This document shows, piece after piece, positions 17,350 to 26,493 of a stretch of 36,264 bases of DNA. The stretch spans positions 1 through 36,264 of the forward strand of contig JAPOVR010000163.1 of assembly GCA_026708005.1 (NCBI GenBank), in the 5' to 3' direction. Position numbers and translations under genes: made by a program. Below the pieces are notes generated by a model that made no database searches, was not told the origin of the DNA, and saw only the letters and a program-made list of their open reading frames with translations. The stretch is from Actinomycetes bacterium (GTDB taxonomy: Bacteria; Actinomycetota; Thermoleophilia; Gaiellales; Gaiellaceae). Numbering within the stretch: the first letter of the stretch is position 1; every line of letters begins with the position of its first letter.

Positions 17350-18194
17350 CGACGGACGAGCTGTGCCACGGTGAGCCGCGCGAAGGTCCACCTGCTCGGG
17401 GCCGGTCGGCCGCTGAAGACGTCCCAGCCGGCCCGCTCCAGAGCCGCGAGCGCCGCAAGCCCGCCGCGGGCGAACAGCGCCACCGACGCGCCGGCCCGGC
17501 CGCCCATCGCTCGGCCGAGCGTGATGCCGGGCCCGAGCAGGCCGTGTGCCCGCTCTGCCTCGAACCGCATCAGCTGGACGAGGTTAGCCGAGCCGTCGCC
17601 TGCGAAGTCGCGCTCCTCCACGCCGAAGTGCTCCAGGTCCTCCTGCGGAAGGTAGATGCGACCAAGCGCGTAGTCGCGCGGTGGGTCTTGAAGGAAGTTG
17701 GTCAGCTGGAGCCCCGTGCACACGTCGTCGGACATCTCGACGAGCTCTGGCTCGCCGAGCCGACCGTAGATCCCGAGCACGAGACGCCCAACCGGCTCGG
17801 CCGAGTGGGAGCAGTACCAGCGTACGTCCTCCCAGGTCGCGTATCGGTGCACGGACTGGTCGATGCGGTTCGCTTCGATCAGCCGTGCGAAGGGCTCGCG
17901 GGGGAGGCTGTGGGCACGAATCGTCGCGTGCACACGCTGCATGAGCTGCGTGCGCGGCATGCCCTCGTAGCAGGCGTCCAACTCAGCCTCCAGCGCGTCG
18001 AGAAGCGCAAGCCGGTTGCCAGCAGCCTCGTCGCCGAGCGTGTCGACGAGGCGCGCGAAGCCGTAGATTGCCCGAAGATGCGGCTGGGCACGGCGGGGCG
18101 CGAGCAGCGAGACCACGGGGAAGTTCTCGCCGGAGGCCCGAGCATCGATCGCGTCGATCCCGAGTTCGGGCGCGTTGAGGTCGGTCGCGGCCAT
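17346..18194 (-). CDS. hpnC: hydroxysqualene synthase HpnC
   Basis: 282 aa. Squalene/phytoene synthase fold; HpnC converts presqualene diphosphate to hydroxysqualene. The first aspartate motif is ARLVDTLGDEA (Asp51, Asp55), and the second is NFLQDPPRDYALGRIYLP (Asp170, Asp174), the QDPPRD form being characteristic of HpnC. The ATG at 18194 is chosen because a TACGTT box lies exactly 7 nt upstream and homology begins near ENFPVVSLL. It heads the hpnCDE unit and diverges from the PPOX gene at 18294, sharing a 99-bp intergenic region. Its stop overlaps hpnD by 4 bp. Confidence 0.93.
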   Translation of the reverse strand: MAATDLNAPELGIDAIDARASGENFPVVSLLAPRRAQPHLRAIYGFARLVDTLGDEAAGNRLALLDALEAELDACYEGMPRTQLMQRVHATIRAHSLPREPFARLIEANRIDQSVHRYATWEDVRWYCSHSAEPVGRLVLGIYGRLGEPELVEMSDDVCTGLQLTNFLQDPPRDYALGRIYLPQEDLEHFGVEERDFAGDGSANLVQLMRFEAERAHGLLGPGITLGRAMGGRAGASVALFARGGLAALAALERAGWDVFSGRPAPSRWTFARLTVAQLVRR

Positions 18195-18201
18195 GACGCG
18201 G

Positions 18202-18207
18202 AACGTA
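18202..18207 (-). promoter_or_regulatory. candidate -10 box for leaderless hpnC
   Basis: On the minus strand TACGTT is followed by 7 nt and the hpnC ATG, with no Shine-Dalgarno. A TTGACG lies further upstream but with a spacer of about 25 bp, too long for a standard -35. Confidence 0.5.
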
Positions 18208-18293
18208 CCACGCACGCGCCTCGCTGACGCGGCGTCAAGCTCGAGCGGGCACATGGATACGCTTGCAGACAACGGCAACCAGGAGGAATGACG

Positions 18294-18695
18294 ATGACGA
18301 AGCTCCCCGATGCGGTGCGCACCAAGCTCGAAGCCCCGAACTTCTGGCACCTCGCCACCATCAATCCGGACGGCTGGCCGCAGGTCAGCGCGATGTGGGT
18401 CGATATCGAGGGCGACGACATCATCATGAACACCGCGATCGGGCGTCGCAAGGAGAGGAACCTGCGGCGAGACCCGCGCCTCACCCTGTCGATGCACGAG
18501 CAGGGGAACGCCTACGAGAACGTCGAGATCCGCGGCAAGGTGGTGGAGTTCGTCGAGGGTGACGCGGCCATCGACTCGATCAACAGGCTCGCCAAGAAGT
18601 ACATCGGCGAGGACGAATACCCCTGGCTGACGCCCGGCGAGCGGCGCGTGAAGCTCAGGGTTGAGCCGACGTCAGCGCACCACCTGGCTCGCTGA
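18294..18695 (+). CDS. PPOX-class flavin/F420-dependent oxidoreductase
   Basis: 133 aa split-barrel protein of the pyridoxamine 5'-phosphate oxidase superfamily, the short type often using coenzyme F420 in actinobacteria. Typical stretches are FWHLATINPDGWPQVSAMWVD (about 17-37), RKERNLRRDPRLTLSM (about 50-65) and the ENVEIRGKVV strand. Likely a cytoplasmic reductase of unknown substrate. AGGAGG at 18281-18286 fits the ATG at 18294 (7-nt spacing) better than the ATG at 18288. It is followed after 13 bp by the cyclodeaminase-like gene, so a two-gene unit is likely, and it is divergent from hpnC. Confidence 0.88.
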   Translation: MTKLPDAVRTKLEAPNFWHLATINPDGWPQVSAMWVDIEGDDIIMNTAIGRRKERNLRRDPRLTLSMHEQGNAYENVEIRGKVVEFVEGDAAIDSINRLAKKYIGEDEYPWLTPGERRVKLRVEPTSAHHLAR

Positions 18696-18708
18696 TCCGG
18701 GGCTACCG

Positions 18709-19644
18709 GTGTCATCAGCAGAACTCGTCTACCTGTCCCGCGCCGATGTCGTGTCGCTCATGCCTCCCCTTGCGACCCAGGTCGACCTCGTCGAGCGCAC
18801 CTACCTGGCGATGGCGGCAGGTCGAGTGGAGCTTCCACCAAAGCCCGCAGTTCATCCACGCGCGAATGGCTTCATCCACGCTATGCCGTCGTACCTCGCG
18901 GATGAGGACCTGCCAGCCCTGAAATGGATAGGAGCGTTCCGCTCCAACAAGCGGCGGGGACTCCCCTACATCTCGGGACTCATCGTGATCAATGACGGCG
19001 AGACAGGGTTCCCGATCGGAGTGATCGACGCGATGGAGATCACCGCCGTGCGCACCGCCGCGGCAAGCGGCGTCTGCGTGCGCCGTTGGGCACCGCCCGG
19101 CTGGACGCGCGCTGCCATCATCGGCTGCGGTGAGCAGGGCCGTTACCACGCACGTGTCCTGAACATGCTCAACTCGGCAGTGTCGATCGCCGCCTACGAC
19201 ATCCATCCAGAGCGGCCGGGTCAGCTCGAGGGCTGCGTCGAACCGGCATCCGATGCGCAGAACGCAGTTGCCGGAGCAGACGTCATCATCGCGGGGGTAC
19301 CTATCGTCAAGGACCCGAGCCCGCCCATTGCGCCGGATTGGCTCGGCGAACGGTGGCTTGCCCTGCCGATCGACTTCGATGCATCCTTCCAGGCCGAGTC
19401 GGTTGCAGCCGCTGGCCTTTTCCTCAGCGACGACGTCCAGCAGTTCGAGGCCTACCGGGGCTATGGCCACTTCTCCGGCTGGCCGAAGCCGGTAGCCAGC
19501 GTCGGCTCGGGACTCGAGGACGGCTCAACCGGAGAACGTGTGCTGTGCTGCAACCTCGGCGTTGGTGCGCTCGATGCAGCGTTCGGGCGGGTTGTGCTCG
19601 ACCGTGCGCTCGAGGAGGGCATCGGCACACGCCTGCCTCTCTAG
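18709..19644 (+). CDS. ornithine cyclodeaminase / mu-crystallin family protein
   Basis: 311 aa from GTG 18709, with GGGG about 8 nt upstream. NAD(P)-binding family that includes ornithine cyclodeaminase, alanine dehydrogenase of archaea and imine reductases. Visible are the substrate-side KPAVHP and HAMPSYL segments, KWIGAF, the GLIVINDGETGFPIGVIDAMEITAVRTAAASG core and the Rossmann motif AAIIGCGEQGRYHAR (about 142-156). The acidic residue after the second strand (AYDIHPER) suggests NAD rather than NADP. The exact substrate cannot be told from sequence. It appears co-transcribed with the PPOX gene. Confidence 0.85.
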   Translation: MSSAELVYLSRADVVSLMPPLATQVDLVERTYLAMAAGRVELPPKPAVHPRANGFIHAMPSYLADEDLPALKWIGAFRSNKRRGLPYISGLIVINDGETGFPIGVIDAMEITAVRTAAASGVCVRRWAPPGWTRAAIIGCGEQGRYHARVLNMLNSAVSIAAYDIHPERPGQLEGCVEPASDAQNAVAGADVIIAGVPIVKDPSPPIAPDWLGERWLALPIDFDASFQAESVAAAGLFLSDDVQQFEAYRGYGHFSGWPKPVASVGSGLEDGSTGERVLCCNLGVGALDAAFGRVVLDRALEEGIGTRLPL

Positions 19645-19761
19645 AGGGCGAAAGCCGCGGGGAAGGCAGCGGGACCGCGGGGAAAAGGCACGCGAAACAA
19701 GAGCCGCCGAGGCAGAACGCAGGCGCCAACGGCGGGGCAAGGGTGACGGGCGGTGCCGCAG

Positions 19762-19816
19762 ACGCCGGAGGCGAAGGTTGAGGCCGGACACGCCGGAGAC
19801 GAAGGCTGCAGCCGGA
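19762..19816. repeat. 28-bp tandem repeat, two and a half copies
   Basis: ACGCCGGAGGCGAAGG-type units of 28 bp at 19762-19788 and 19790-19816, with a partial third unit (GCGCCGGAAGCTGCGG) from 19818. It lies in the 263-bp gap between the convergent cyclodeaminase-like and tartrate-dehydrogenase-like genes, which shows no coding signal. Confidence 0.6.
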
Positions 19817-19907
19817 TGCGCCGGAAGCTGCGGCAGGCAGGGCACGCCTGAGATGCCGGCAGACCGCTCAGCAGCAGGCTCTTGCCGGCCGCTGGAAGAA
19901 GGACAGC

Positions 19908-20957
19908 TCAGGCAGCGGCCGCGACGCGCGCGGCAACTGCATCGCCGACTTCGGCTGTCTTGGCAGCTCCGCCAACGTCGCGAGTTCGTGGCCCCTCACG
20001 GCAGATGTCCTCGAGCGCGCGCATGACGCACGCGCCGGCATCAGCCTCACCGAGATGCTCGAGCATCAGCGCCACGCTCCAGATCGCGCCCGTCGGGTTG
20101 CCGATGCCCTGACCGGCGATGTCAGGCGCTGAGCCATGAACCGGCTCGAACAGGCCGGGAGCGTCGCCTTCCGGCGCGACGTTCGCGCTTGCCGCCGTAC
20201 CCATACCGCCCTGGATCGCCGCTGCGAGGTCGGTCAGGATGTCGCCGAGCAGGTTGGACGCAACGACAACGTCCAGGCTCTCCGGGTTGCGCACCATCCG
20301 CGCCGCAAGCGCATCGACGAGAACCCGCTCGTAGCGCACGCCCGGGTGCTCGGCGGCGACCTCTGCCGCCACCTCGTCCCAGAGCACGTAGCCATAGCGG
20401 GAGGCGTTCGACTTGGTTGCGCTTGTCAGCAGCCCCCGCCGAGTCTCGGCGAGTCCAAACGCATGCCGGACCACGCGCTCGACAGCATGACGGGTGAACA
20501 CGCTCGTCTCGATCCCGACCTCCTCGGGCAGACCTTGATGAACGCGACCCCCAACACCCGAGTACTCGCCCTCGGAGTTCTCGCGCACGAACACCATGTC
20601 GATGTCGGTGGGACCGCGGCCGACAAGCGGCGTTGGCACGCCCTCGAGCAGGCGCACCGGGCGAACGTTGGCCCACAGGTCGAGCCTCTGACGGATAGGC
20701 AGGATCATCTTCCACAGCGAGATGTGATCGGGCACGCTCGGGTGCCCGCACGCCCCGAGAACACCGGCATCGTGGCTGCGGAGAATCGACTCCCAGTCGG
20801 CAGGCATCATCTCAGCCGTCTGGTGCCAGCGGTCCGCACCCCAGTCAAGCTCGGTGAACTCGATCCCCGCGCCGAGCGCACCAAGCACCTTCCGTGCTTC
20901 AGCGACAACCTCAGCACCGACGCCGTCACCCGGCAGAAGCGCAATCCGATAGCTCAC
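19908..20957 (-). CDS. tartrate/D-malate dehydrogenase-like beta-decarboxylating dehydrogenase
   Basis: 349 aa. Member of the isocitrate/isopropylmalate dehydrogenase family. YRIALLPGDGVGAEV opens the fold; GHPSVPDHISLWKMILPIRQRLDLWANVRPVRLL is the form seen in tartrate dehydrogenase/decarboxylase and DmlA-type D-malate dehydrogenases rather than LeuB. The metal/substrate Arg and Asp residues lie in VRENSEGEYSG, NLLGDILTDLAA, and EPVHGSAPDIAGQGIGNPTGAIWS. It probably oxidises and decarboxylates a 2-hydroxy-diacid; which one is open. GTG at 20957 is chosen since TAAGAT lies exactly 7 nt upstream. Alternative reading: a divergent LeuB. Confidence 0.88.
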   Translation of the reverse strand: MSYRIALLPGDGVGAEVVAEARKVLGALGAGIEFTELDWGADRWHQTAEMMPADWESILRSHDAGVLGACGHPSVPDHISLWKMILPIRQRLDLWANVRPVRLLEGVPTPLVGRGPTDIDMVFVRENSEGEYSGVGGRVHQGLPEEVGIETSVFTRHAVERVVRHAFGLAETRRGLLTSATKSNASRYGYVLWDEVAAEVAAEHPGVRYERVLVDALAARMVRNPESLDVVVASNLLGDILTDLAAAIQGGMGTAASANVAPEGDAPGLFEPVHGSAPDIAGQGIGNPTGAIWSVALMLEHLGEADAGACVMRALEDICREGPRTRDVGGAAKTAEVGDAVAARVAAAA

Positions 20958-20964
20958 GCTGTGA

Positions 20965-20970
20965 ATCTTA
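20965..20970 (-). promoter_or_regulatory. candidate -10 box for leaderless dehydrogenase gene
   Basis: On the minus strand TAAGAT is followed by 7 nt and the GTG at 20957; no Shine-Dalgarno is present. Same geometry as before pheA, hpnC and the AceE-like gene. Confidence 0.5.
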
Positions 20971-21127
20971 CGGGTCCCTTCCGCATCTGACCCCTGCACA
21001 AGGAGCGCAGCCTGCGTCGGGCGAGGTTGTCAGGAAGCGGGGCGCGCCATCCACTGAGATCGAGCAACGCTCGCTCACACGCGCCCCGTGGCCGGGATCG
21101 CGGGACGGCCTCAGCTCCTTCGACGAG

Positions 21128-23506
21128 CTAGGGCTCGAGCGCAATCAGCGCAGCGGTGACGATCGCCTCGGGCGAGAGGTCGTAGGCCGAGTAGACCGCG
21201 CTGAGGCTGCCCGCCTGCCCGAACCGATCAACGCCGAGCGGCACGACGGGCACGCCGAGACAGCCGCCGAGGAAGGAGAGTGACGCCGACGCTCCATCGA
21301 TCACCGTGACGAGCCGGGCGCGGCGCATCGCCGACGGCACGAGCCGCTCGATGTGCGAGAGCGACCGTGTCGCGCGCAGGTCGCCAAGATGGGTCAGCCG
21401 GGACGCACGCCAGTCCCGGTACACGAGATCGGCCGACGAGATCTGCAACACGCCGGCATGCACACCCTCATCGCGCTCGAGTACCTCGGCCGCCTCGAGC
21501 ACCTCGGGCGTCATCGCTCCACACGTCGCCAGGATTACCGCGTCATCGGTCGCATCGAACTCGCGTAACCAGAAGGCACCTGCAAGGACATCTGCCCGCA
21601 CGGCGTCCTCGCCGCGGCGCTCCATGATCGCGACGAACGGTTGCTGATCGACTGGCTTCGTCGAGAGGCGGAGATACAGCGACTCGCCGTCAGGCTCCTG
21701 CATCGACCGCAGGTGGTCGAGCAGGATCCACTCCAGCTCGCGAGAATACGTGGGCTCCGCGTACACGACGCCGGGCATCGCGATTCCGATCCCGGGTGTG
21801 ATCGTCGACTGGTGGGCCCCGCCCTCACGTGAAAGGCTGATACCGGACGGTGTGCCCAGCACGATGAAGCGAGAGCCCGAATAGGTGCCGTACAGCATCC
21901 CTTCGAGGCCGCGAACCACGAACGGGTCGTACAGCGTGCCGATCGGAAACAGCTGCTCGCCCTGGAAATCCCACGTCAGGCCGAGCTGACCAAGCATGAG
22001 GAAGAGGTTCATCTCGGAGATGCCGAGCTCGATGTGTCGACCCCTCGGCGAAACGTGCCACGCCAAGGGCGAGTCCTGCGGCTCGTCGTACACCGGCTCC
22101 TCTTCCGCGCCGTAGACACCAACCTTGTTGATCCAGCCTCCCAGGTTGGTGGAGACAGACACGTCCGGCGACACGGTGGCAATGCGCCCAGCGAGCGCCT
22201 CGTTGCGGGAGAGATCGAGAAGCGCTCGACCGACAGCCGCCTGCGTCGACGTCGAACTCGGATCCGACTTCGAGATCGAGGCCGGCACCGGAATTGGGGC
22301 AGGCTTGGCGCGTGGCGAGCGCTCGAGCCGGCTGCGAGCCGCAGCGCAGAGCTGGCCCTCAGGCGAGCCCGGTGGGAACGCGTCCCATTCGGATTCGGGC
22401 GTGAGGCCCATATCGTTGCGAAGAGCATCAATCTGATTGCCTGTCAACAGCGCCGAGTGGTTCCGCGGGTGCCCCGCGATCGGTAAACCCCAGCCCTTGA
22501 TCGTGTACGCGAACACGATCGTCGGCCGATCGGTCACCGCGCGGGCCTGCTCGTACGCGCCCACGAGATCCGCGATGTCGTGCCCGCCGAGATCCTGGAT
22601 CAGGGAACCGACCGCTCCCGGGTAGTCATCGAGAAGCGCGCTCAAGGCCGAGCGCTCAGAGGGTGCCAAGCCGTCGAGCAACGCCTCGATCACAACCTCC
22701 TCCGAGGCGCCGAAGAGGCTTTGGTAGAGCTGGTTCGGCATCTCATCGATACGCCGACGCAGCAGCTCGCCGCCATCTCGCGCGTACGCGTGGCGCAGCC
22801 GTCGCCCATACTTCAGCTCGATCACCCGCCAGCCGGACGTCTCGAACTGGCGCTCGAGCTCGGCCGCCTTGATGATGGGCACGACGCGATCGAGGCTCTG
22901 GCGGTTCAGGTCGACAACCCAGAGCGCGTTCGCAAGACTTCGCGTCTGAGGCTCGAGGATCGCCTCCCACACGTTGCCCTCATCGAGCTCTGCGTCGCCG
23001 AGAAGCGAGATGAAGCGACCACCGGTGCTGCGTCCGAAGTGATCCTGGACGTAGCGGTCGGCCAGTGCTCCGAACAGCGGCGAGGCACAGCCGATGCCAA
23101 CCGAGCCCGTGGAGAAATCGACCGGGAAGTGATCCTTCGCCCGGCTCGGGTACGACTGGAGACCGCCGAAGTCCCTCAGGGCCGTCAGGTAGCGCCGATC
23201 GAGCCGCCCGATCAGGTACTCGATCGCGTGGAGAACCGGAGATGCGTGCGGTTTGACTGAAACGCGGTCCTCCGCCCGCAGATCGCCGAGGTAGAGCGCC
23301 GTCATCAGCGAGACCATCGACGCCGACGAGGCCTGGTGGCCACCGACCTTCAGCGCATCCGCCTTGGGACGCTCTCGATTTGCGTAGTCGACAATGCGCG
23401 TCGCGAGCCAAAGGATCCGTCGCTCGAGCGAGCGGAGGACGTCAAGCTCCTGCAGGGTGCTCGATTCGGGAATCTCCTCCCGTCCGGACACGGCAACGTC
23501 GCTCAT
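21128..23506 (-). CDS. AceE-like pyruvate dehydrogenase E1 / transketolase-family TPP enzyme
   Basis: 792 aa, about 100 residues shorter than E. coli AceE. Thiamine-diphosphate enzyme of the homodimeric E1 type: GGHQASSASMVSLMTALY and KPHASPVLHAI near the N-terminus, then the TPP-binding stretch LLGDAELDEGNVWEAI ending in VVDLNRQSLD (Mg-binding Asp and Asn). The middle (YDEPQDSPLAWHVSPRGRHIELGISEMNLFLMLGQLG) carries the pyrimidine-binding Glu in ISEMN. The C-terminal domain runs from about 640. There is no lipoyl-transferase or E3 gene next to it, so it stands alone; it may act with components encoded elsewhere or as a stand-alone 2-oxoacid decarboxylating enzyme. TAGACT lies 7 nt before the ATG. 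Stop is TAG. Confidence 0.87.
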   Translation of the reverse strand: MSDVAVSGREEIPESSTLQELDVLRSLERRILWLATRIVDYANRERPKADALKVGGHQASSASMVSLMTALYLGDLRAEDRVSVKPHASPVLHAIEYLIGRLDRRYLTALRDFGGLQSYPSRAKDHFPVDFSTGSVGIGCASPLFGALADRYVQDHFGRSTGGRFISLLGDAELDEGNVWEAILEPQTRSLANALWVVDLNRQSLDRVVPIIKAAELERQFETSGWRVIELKYGRRLRHAYARDGGELLRRRIDEMPNQLYQSLFGASEEVVIEALLDGLAPSERSALSALLDDYPGAVGSLIQDLGGHDIADLVGAYEQARAVTDRPTIVFAYTIKGWGLPIAGHPRNHSALLTGNQIDALRNDMGLTPESEWDAFPPGSPEGQLCAAARSRLERSPRAKPAPIPVPASISKSDPSSTSTQAAVGRALLDLSRNEALAGRIATVSPDVSVSTNLGGWINKVGVYGAEEEPVYDEPQDSPLAWHVSPRGRHIELGISEMNLFLMLGQLGLTWDFQGEQLFPIGTLYDPFVVRGLEGMLYGTYSGSRFIVLGTPSGISLSREGGAHQSTITPGIGIAMPGVVYAEPTYSRELEWILLDHLRSMQEPDGESLYLRLSTKPVDQQPFVAIMERRGEDAVRADVLAGAFWLREFDATDDAVILATCGAMTPEVLEAAEVLERDEGVHAGVLQISSADLVYRDWRASRLTHLGDLRATRSLSHIERLVPSAMRRARLVTVIDGASASLSFLGGCLGVPVVPLGVDRFGQAGSLSAVYSAYDLSPEAIVTAALIALEP

Positions 23507-23513
23507 GGGCCGA

Positions 23514-23519
23514 AGTCTA
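23514..23519 (-). promoter_or_regulatory. candidate -10 box for leaderless AceE-like gene
   Basis: On the minus strand TAGACT is followed by 7 nt and the ATG at 23506, with no Shine-Dalgarno. The -35 region is not recognisable. Confidence 0.5.
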
Positions 23520-24481
23520 CTTCTGTGCGTAGAGCAAGCCCACCGCCGCCGACAGCAAGCTGCCCTGATCGCTCAGACACGATCGCTCAGACAGCCTCCG
23601 CGCAGGGAGCTCAGCACAGCCGCCTCAGCTAGCCCGCTATCGATTCTCGGCGCGTTCCTGAGGACGTCGCTCGATCCGGACACCTCTCGGACCTTCTGCG
23701 ATGCCGGGTGCCTCGACTGCTCAGGAAGTCGGGAGAGCCCGGTGCCCTGGAGGAGCGGGATGATCGCCGTTGGCGATTCGCGTCAGGCGCCGGGAGAGCC
23801 CGGTGCGACGGAGAGCCCAGATGAAGCCGACAGAGATGAAGCCGCGTGGCGGTAGGGGGAGAGAGATCACGTCCGCCGAAGCATGCTTCCCGAAGCGTGG
23901 GCGGAGCGGGCGATGGAACAGCAACAGGGGTGCTCCAGCAACGGCGTCTTGGGCGGCGAGGCGCTACCGCAGGGGCCCATGCTCAGCGCGACAGCGCCAC
24001 CAGCCCGGGCCCCGCAGGCATCTCGCACGGGGCGCCGCCGCGAGCCAGTGAGCCGGTCGGGAGGCCGAGCATGCACCCTACGAGCGTCGCGCAGCACGAG
24101 CCAGGGAGCAGCCGCGCGGTTCGTCCGTCGCATGGGTGCATCTCGCTGAGTGTCGTGCAGCGTGAATCAGGGAGCAGCCGCGCGGTGGCACCCTGACGCA
24201 GCTCGGCTGCGGAGCGTCGTCCGCCTGCGCCCCAGCCTGACAGCTCGGCCCGGCGATGCGGCTGCGCAGAGTTGGCACAGTCTCGTGACACTTCCGCGAC
24301 AGATCGCGAGCAAGCTGTGCGCCTTTCTGAGCTACCCTCCCCCGGGTGGTGGGCGGAAGGTGGGCTGCCCTTCGCGGCGGTGAGGCCGCCTGGAACGACA
24401 GGCGAGATAAACGCCGAATGGGCGAGCTACGATCGCTGAAGAGACACGGGCAGTCGACACCGCTCAGGCACCGCACAGCGC
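23520..24481. other. intergenic region with short direct repeats upstream of dipZ
   Basis: No gene recognised. CGGGAGAGCCCGGTGC occurs at 23730-23745 and 23791-23806. A longer imperfect repeat of about 60 bp ends in CAGGGAGCAGCCGCGCGGT at 24102-24120 and again at 24168-24186. The right end holds copy 2 of the dispersed G-run element. This is similar in make-up to the region upstream of pheA. Confidence 0.55.
24252..24395 (+). repeat. dispersed G-run element, copy 2 (upstream of dipZ)
   Basis: Matches copy 3 over its whole length with few gaps: CGATGCGGC, CAGAGTTGGCACAG, CTCGTGACAC, TCCG-GAC, TGTGCGCCTTTCTG, GCTACCCTCCCCCGGG, then G-tracts at 24344-24364 and CCCTTCGCGGCGG. Here the third G-tract is only GG, so the quadruplex pattern is imperfect. 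The end folds as a GGCGG/CCGCC hairpin (about 24376-24390). dipZ starts 87 bp downstream on the same strand. Confidence 0.7.
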
Positions 24482-26361
24482 ATGGCAACGCTCATCGGCA
24501 TCGCGTTCGTCGCCGGCATCGTGACCGCGATCTCACCGTGCGTCCTCCCCGTCCTGCCGATCATCTTCGCCGGCAGCACAAGCGGCTCGGCGAGGCGTCC
24601 CCTCGTGGTCGTCGCCGGGCTCGTGGTGAGCTTCACGGCGTTCACGCTCGCCGCGACCGCCCTCTTGCGCGCGCTCGGACTGCCAGGCGATCTCCTGCGG
24701 AATGTCGCCATTGCCGTTGTACTCGTCATGGCACTTGCACTCATCTTCCCGTTCCTGGCCGCCTACGTCGGGAAACCGTTCGAAGCGCTCGGCTGGCGCC
24801 GGCCCGGCGATACCAGCAGCGGGTTCGTGCTTGGCCTCAGCCTTGGCCTGCTGTTTACGCCGTGTGCCGGACCGATCATCGCCGCGGTCTCGCTCGTCGC
24901 AGCGACGCGACAGTTCTCGCTCGAGGCCGTTGCCGTGACACTCGTCTATGCGCTCGGTGCCGGGATCGTCTTCCTCGCGATCGCATTCGCAGCCCAGCGA
25001 GGGGTGTCCGCGCCGTAGCTCAAGGCCCGCGCACCCCATATCCGGCAGGCCCTCGGCGTGCTGATGGTCGGCGCAGTCGTCGTCCTTATCCTCGGCCTCG
25101 ACGGGCGGCTTGCCGCAAACGTACCCGGCTACACGCAGTCGCTTCAAGGCCTCGAAGAGAGCGCCATCGCGGCAGCAGCGATTCGTGATCTCACCGACGC
25201 TCAGAACAGCGTCGTGGAGGCCACGGATCAGGAGGAAGCCGTCGCGGCCGTTCGCCAGATAGCAGCAGAGACTGACGCCGCAGCGGCCGCGTCGGCCGAG
25301 CCCGAAGCGCCTGACGATACCGCTCATGACGGTGATCCCGGAACCCAGTCGCAGATCAGACCGTCAGAGAGCGCACAGCCAGAGAGCCCACAGCCGGAGA
25401 GCCCGGAGCTTGCGCTTGCGGCCAGCCTCCCCGACTACGGGCAGGCACCCGAGTTCGGTCTTGTCAAAGGCTGGATCAACTCGGATCCGCTCACGCTGGC
25501 CGAGCTGCGCGGCAAGGTCGTCGTGATCGACTTCTGGACCTACTCCTGCGTGAACTGCATCCGCACGTTTCCATACCTCAAGCGCTGGCATGACCGGTAC
25601 GCCGATGACGGCCTGCTGATCGTTGGGGTCCACTCCCCTGAGTTCGCCTTCGAGCGCGAGCGCTCGAACGTCGAGGATGCGGTCGAGGACTTCGAAATCA
25701 TGTACCCCGTGGCGCTTGACCCGAACTTTGGAATGTGGCGAGCGTGGGGAAACCGTTTCTGGCCGGCGAAATACTTCATCGACAGGGACGGGAAGGTCCG
25801 CTTCCTCCACTTTGGCGAAGGCCACTACGAGGAGAGCGAGCTCGTCATCCGCGCGCTCCTAGCAGCCGGCCCAGTCCCACCGACCGGCAGTGGCCTCGTC
25901 TCGCCAAGTCTCAGCGATCTCACCCCCAACAGGCCGCAGACCCCGGAGACGTACCTCGGCTACCGGCGAGCCGCAAACCGCGTTGGCGACCCGCTCCAAA
26001 GAAACGAGGCCGCAGCCCATGCGCTCCCTCATGGCGAGCTCCCGCAGGACGGCTGGGCGCTCGAAGGCACCTGGACGGTCGAGGACGAGCGCTCTGTGGA
26101 CGGCGAGAACGCAGTGCTGCACATGCGGTTCCTGGCGGAGGCCGCACACCTCATGGTCGGCCCCGTCGAGCTGGGTCGCTCGGGCGCTGTCGAGGTCGCG
26201 TTGATGGTGCCCACGTCACGCAGCTTGCGATCGACGACTTCAGACTGTACACGCTCGTGGGAGGTCAGCCGTACCGCCTACACGACCTCGAGCTGCGGTT
26301 CACTCCAGGCGTGGCAGCGTACGCCTTCACCTTCGGAGAGATCCAGCCCGGCGCTGGCTAG
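24482..26361 (+). pseudogene. dipZ: DipZ-type fusion (CcdA membrane domain + thioredoxin-like domain), broken
   Basis: Two breaks interrupt one protein of about 626 codons. The first 178 codons are a CcdA-type thiol-transfer membrane domain with SPCVLP (Cys20) and TPCAGP (Cys128). An in-frame TAG follows at 25016-25018, after which the same frame continues (LKARAPHIRQALGVLMVGAVVV, then GYTQSLQGLEE). The extracytoplasmic thioredoxin-like domain has YSCVNC (CXXC at 25548-25559), GVHSPEF and NRFWPAKYFIDRDGKVR. Near 26203 one base is missing (GCGTTGATGG where GCGTTGGATGG restores the frame). The true C-terminus, FRLYTLVGG ... LELRFTPGVAAYAFTFGE, then reads to a stop at 26361. Intact DipZ passes electrons from the cytoplasm to outer thiols. 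The stop could be a CAG to TAG change. Decay or sequence error; the two halves might still be made separately. Confidence 0.88.
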
Positions 26362-26493
26362 GTGCGCTCTGCGGGGGTGGTTGTTGTGGGGTAGGTGGTT
26401 GGGTGAGCGGGTTGGTGGTTGCGGGTATGGAGGGGGGCACTTGACCCTGTGGCGTGGGCACTCGGTTCTGGGGTTTTGCCCTGGAGGGGGGTC

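Noticed and set aside
24346..25188. 280-codon frame overlapping dipZ, starting inside G-run copy 2
   Set aside because: Arg-rich shadow of the CcdA frame; the CcdA frame has the conserved cysteines and membrane helices.
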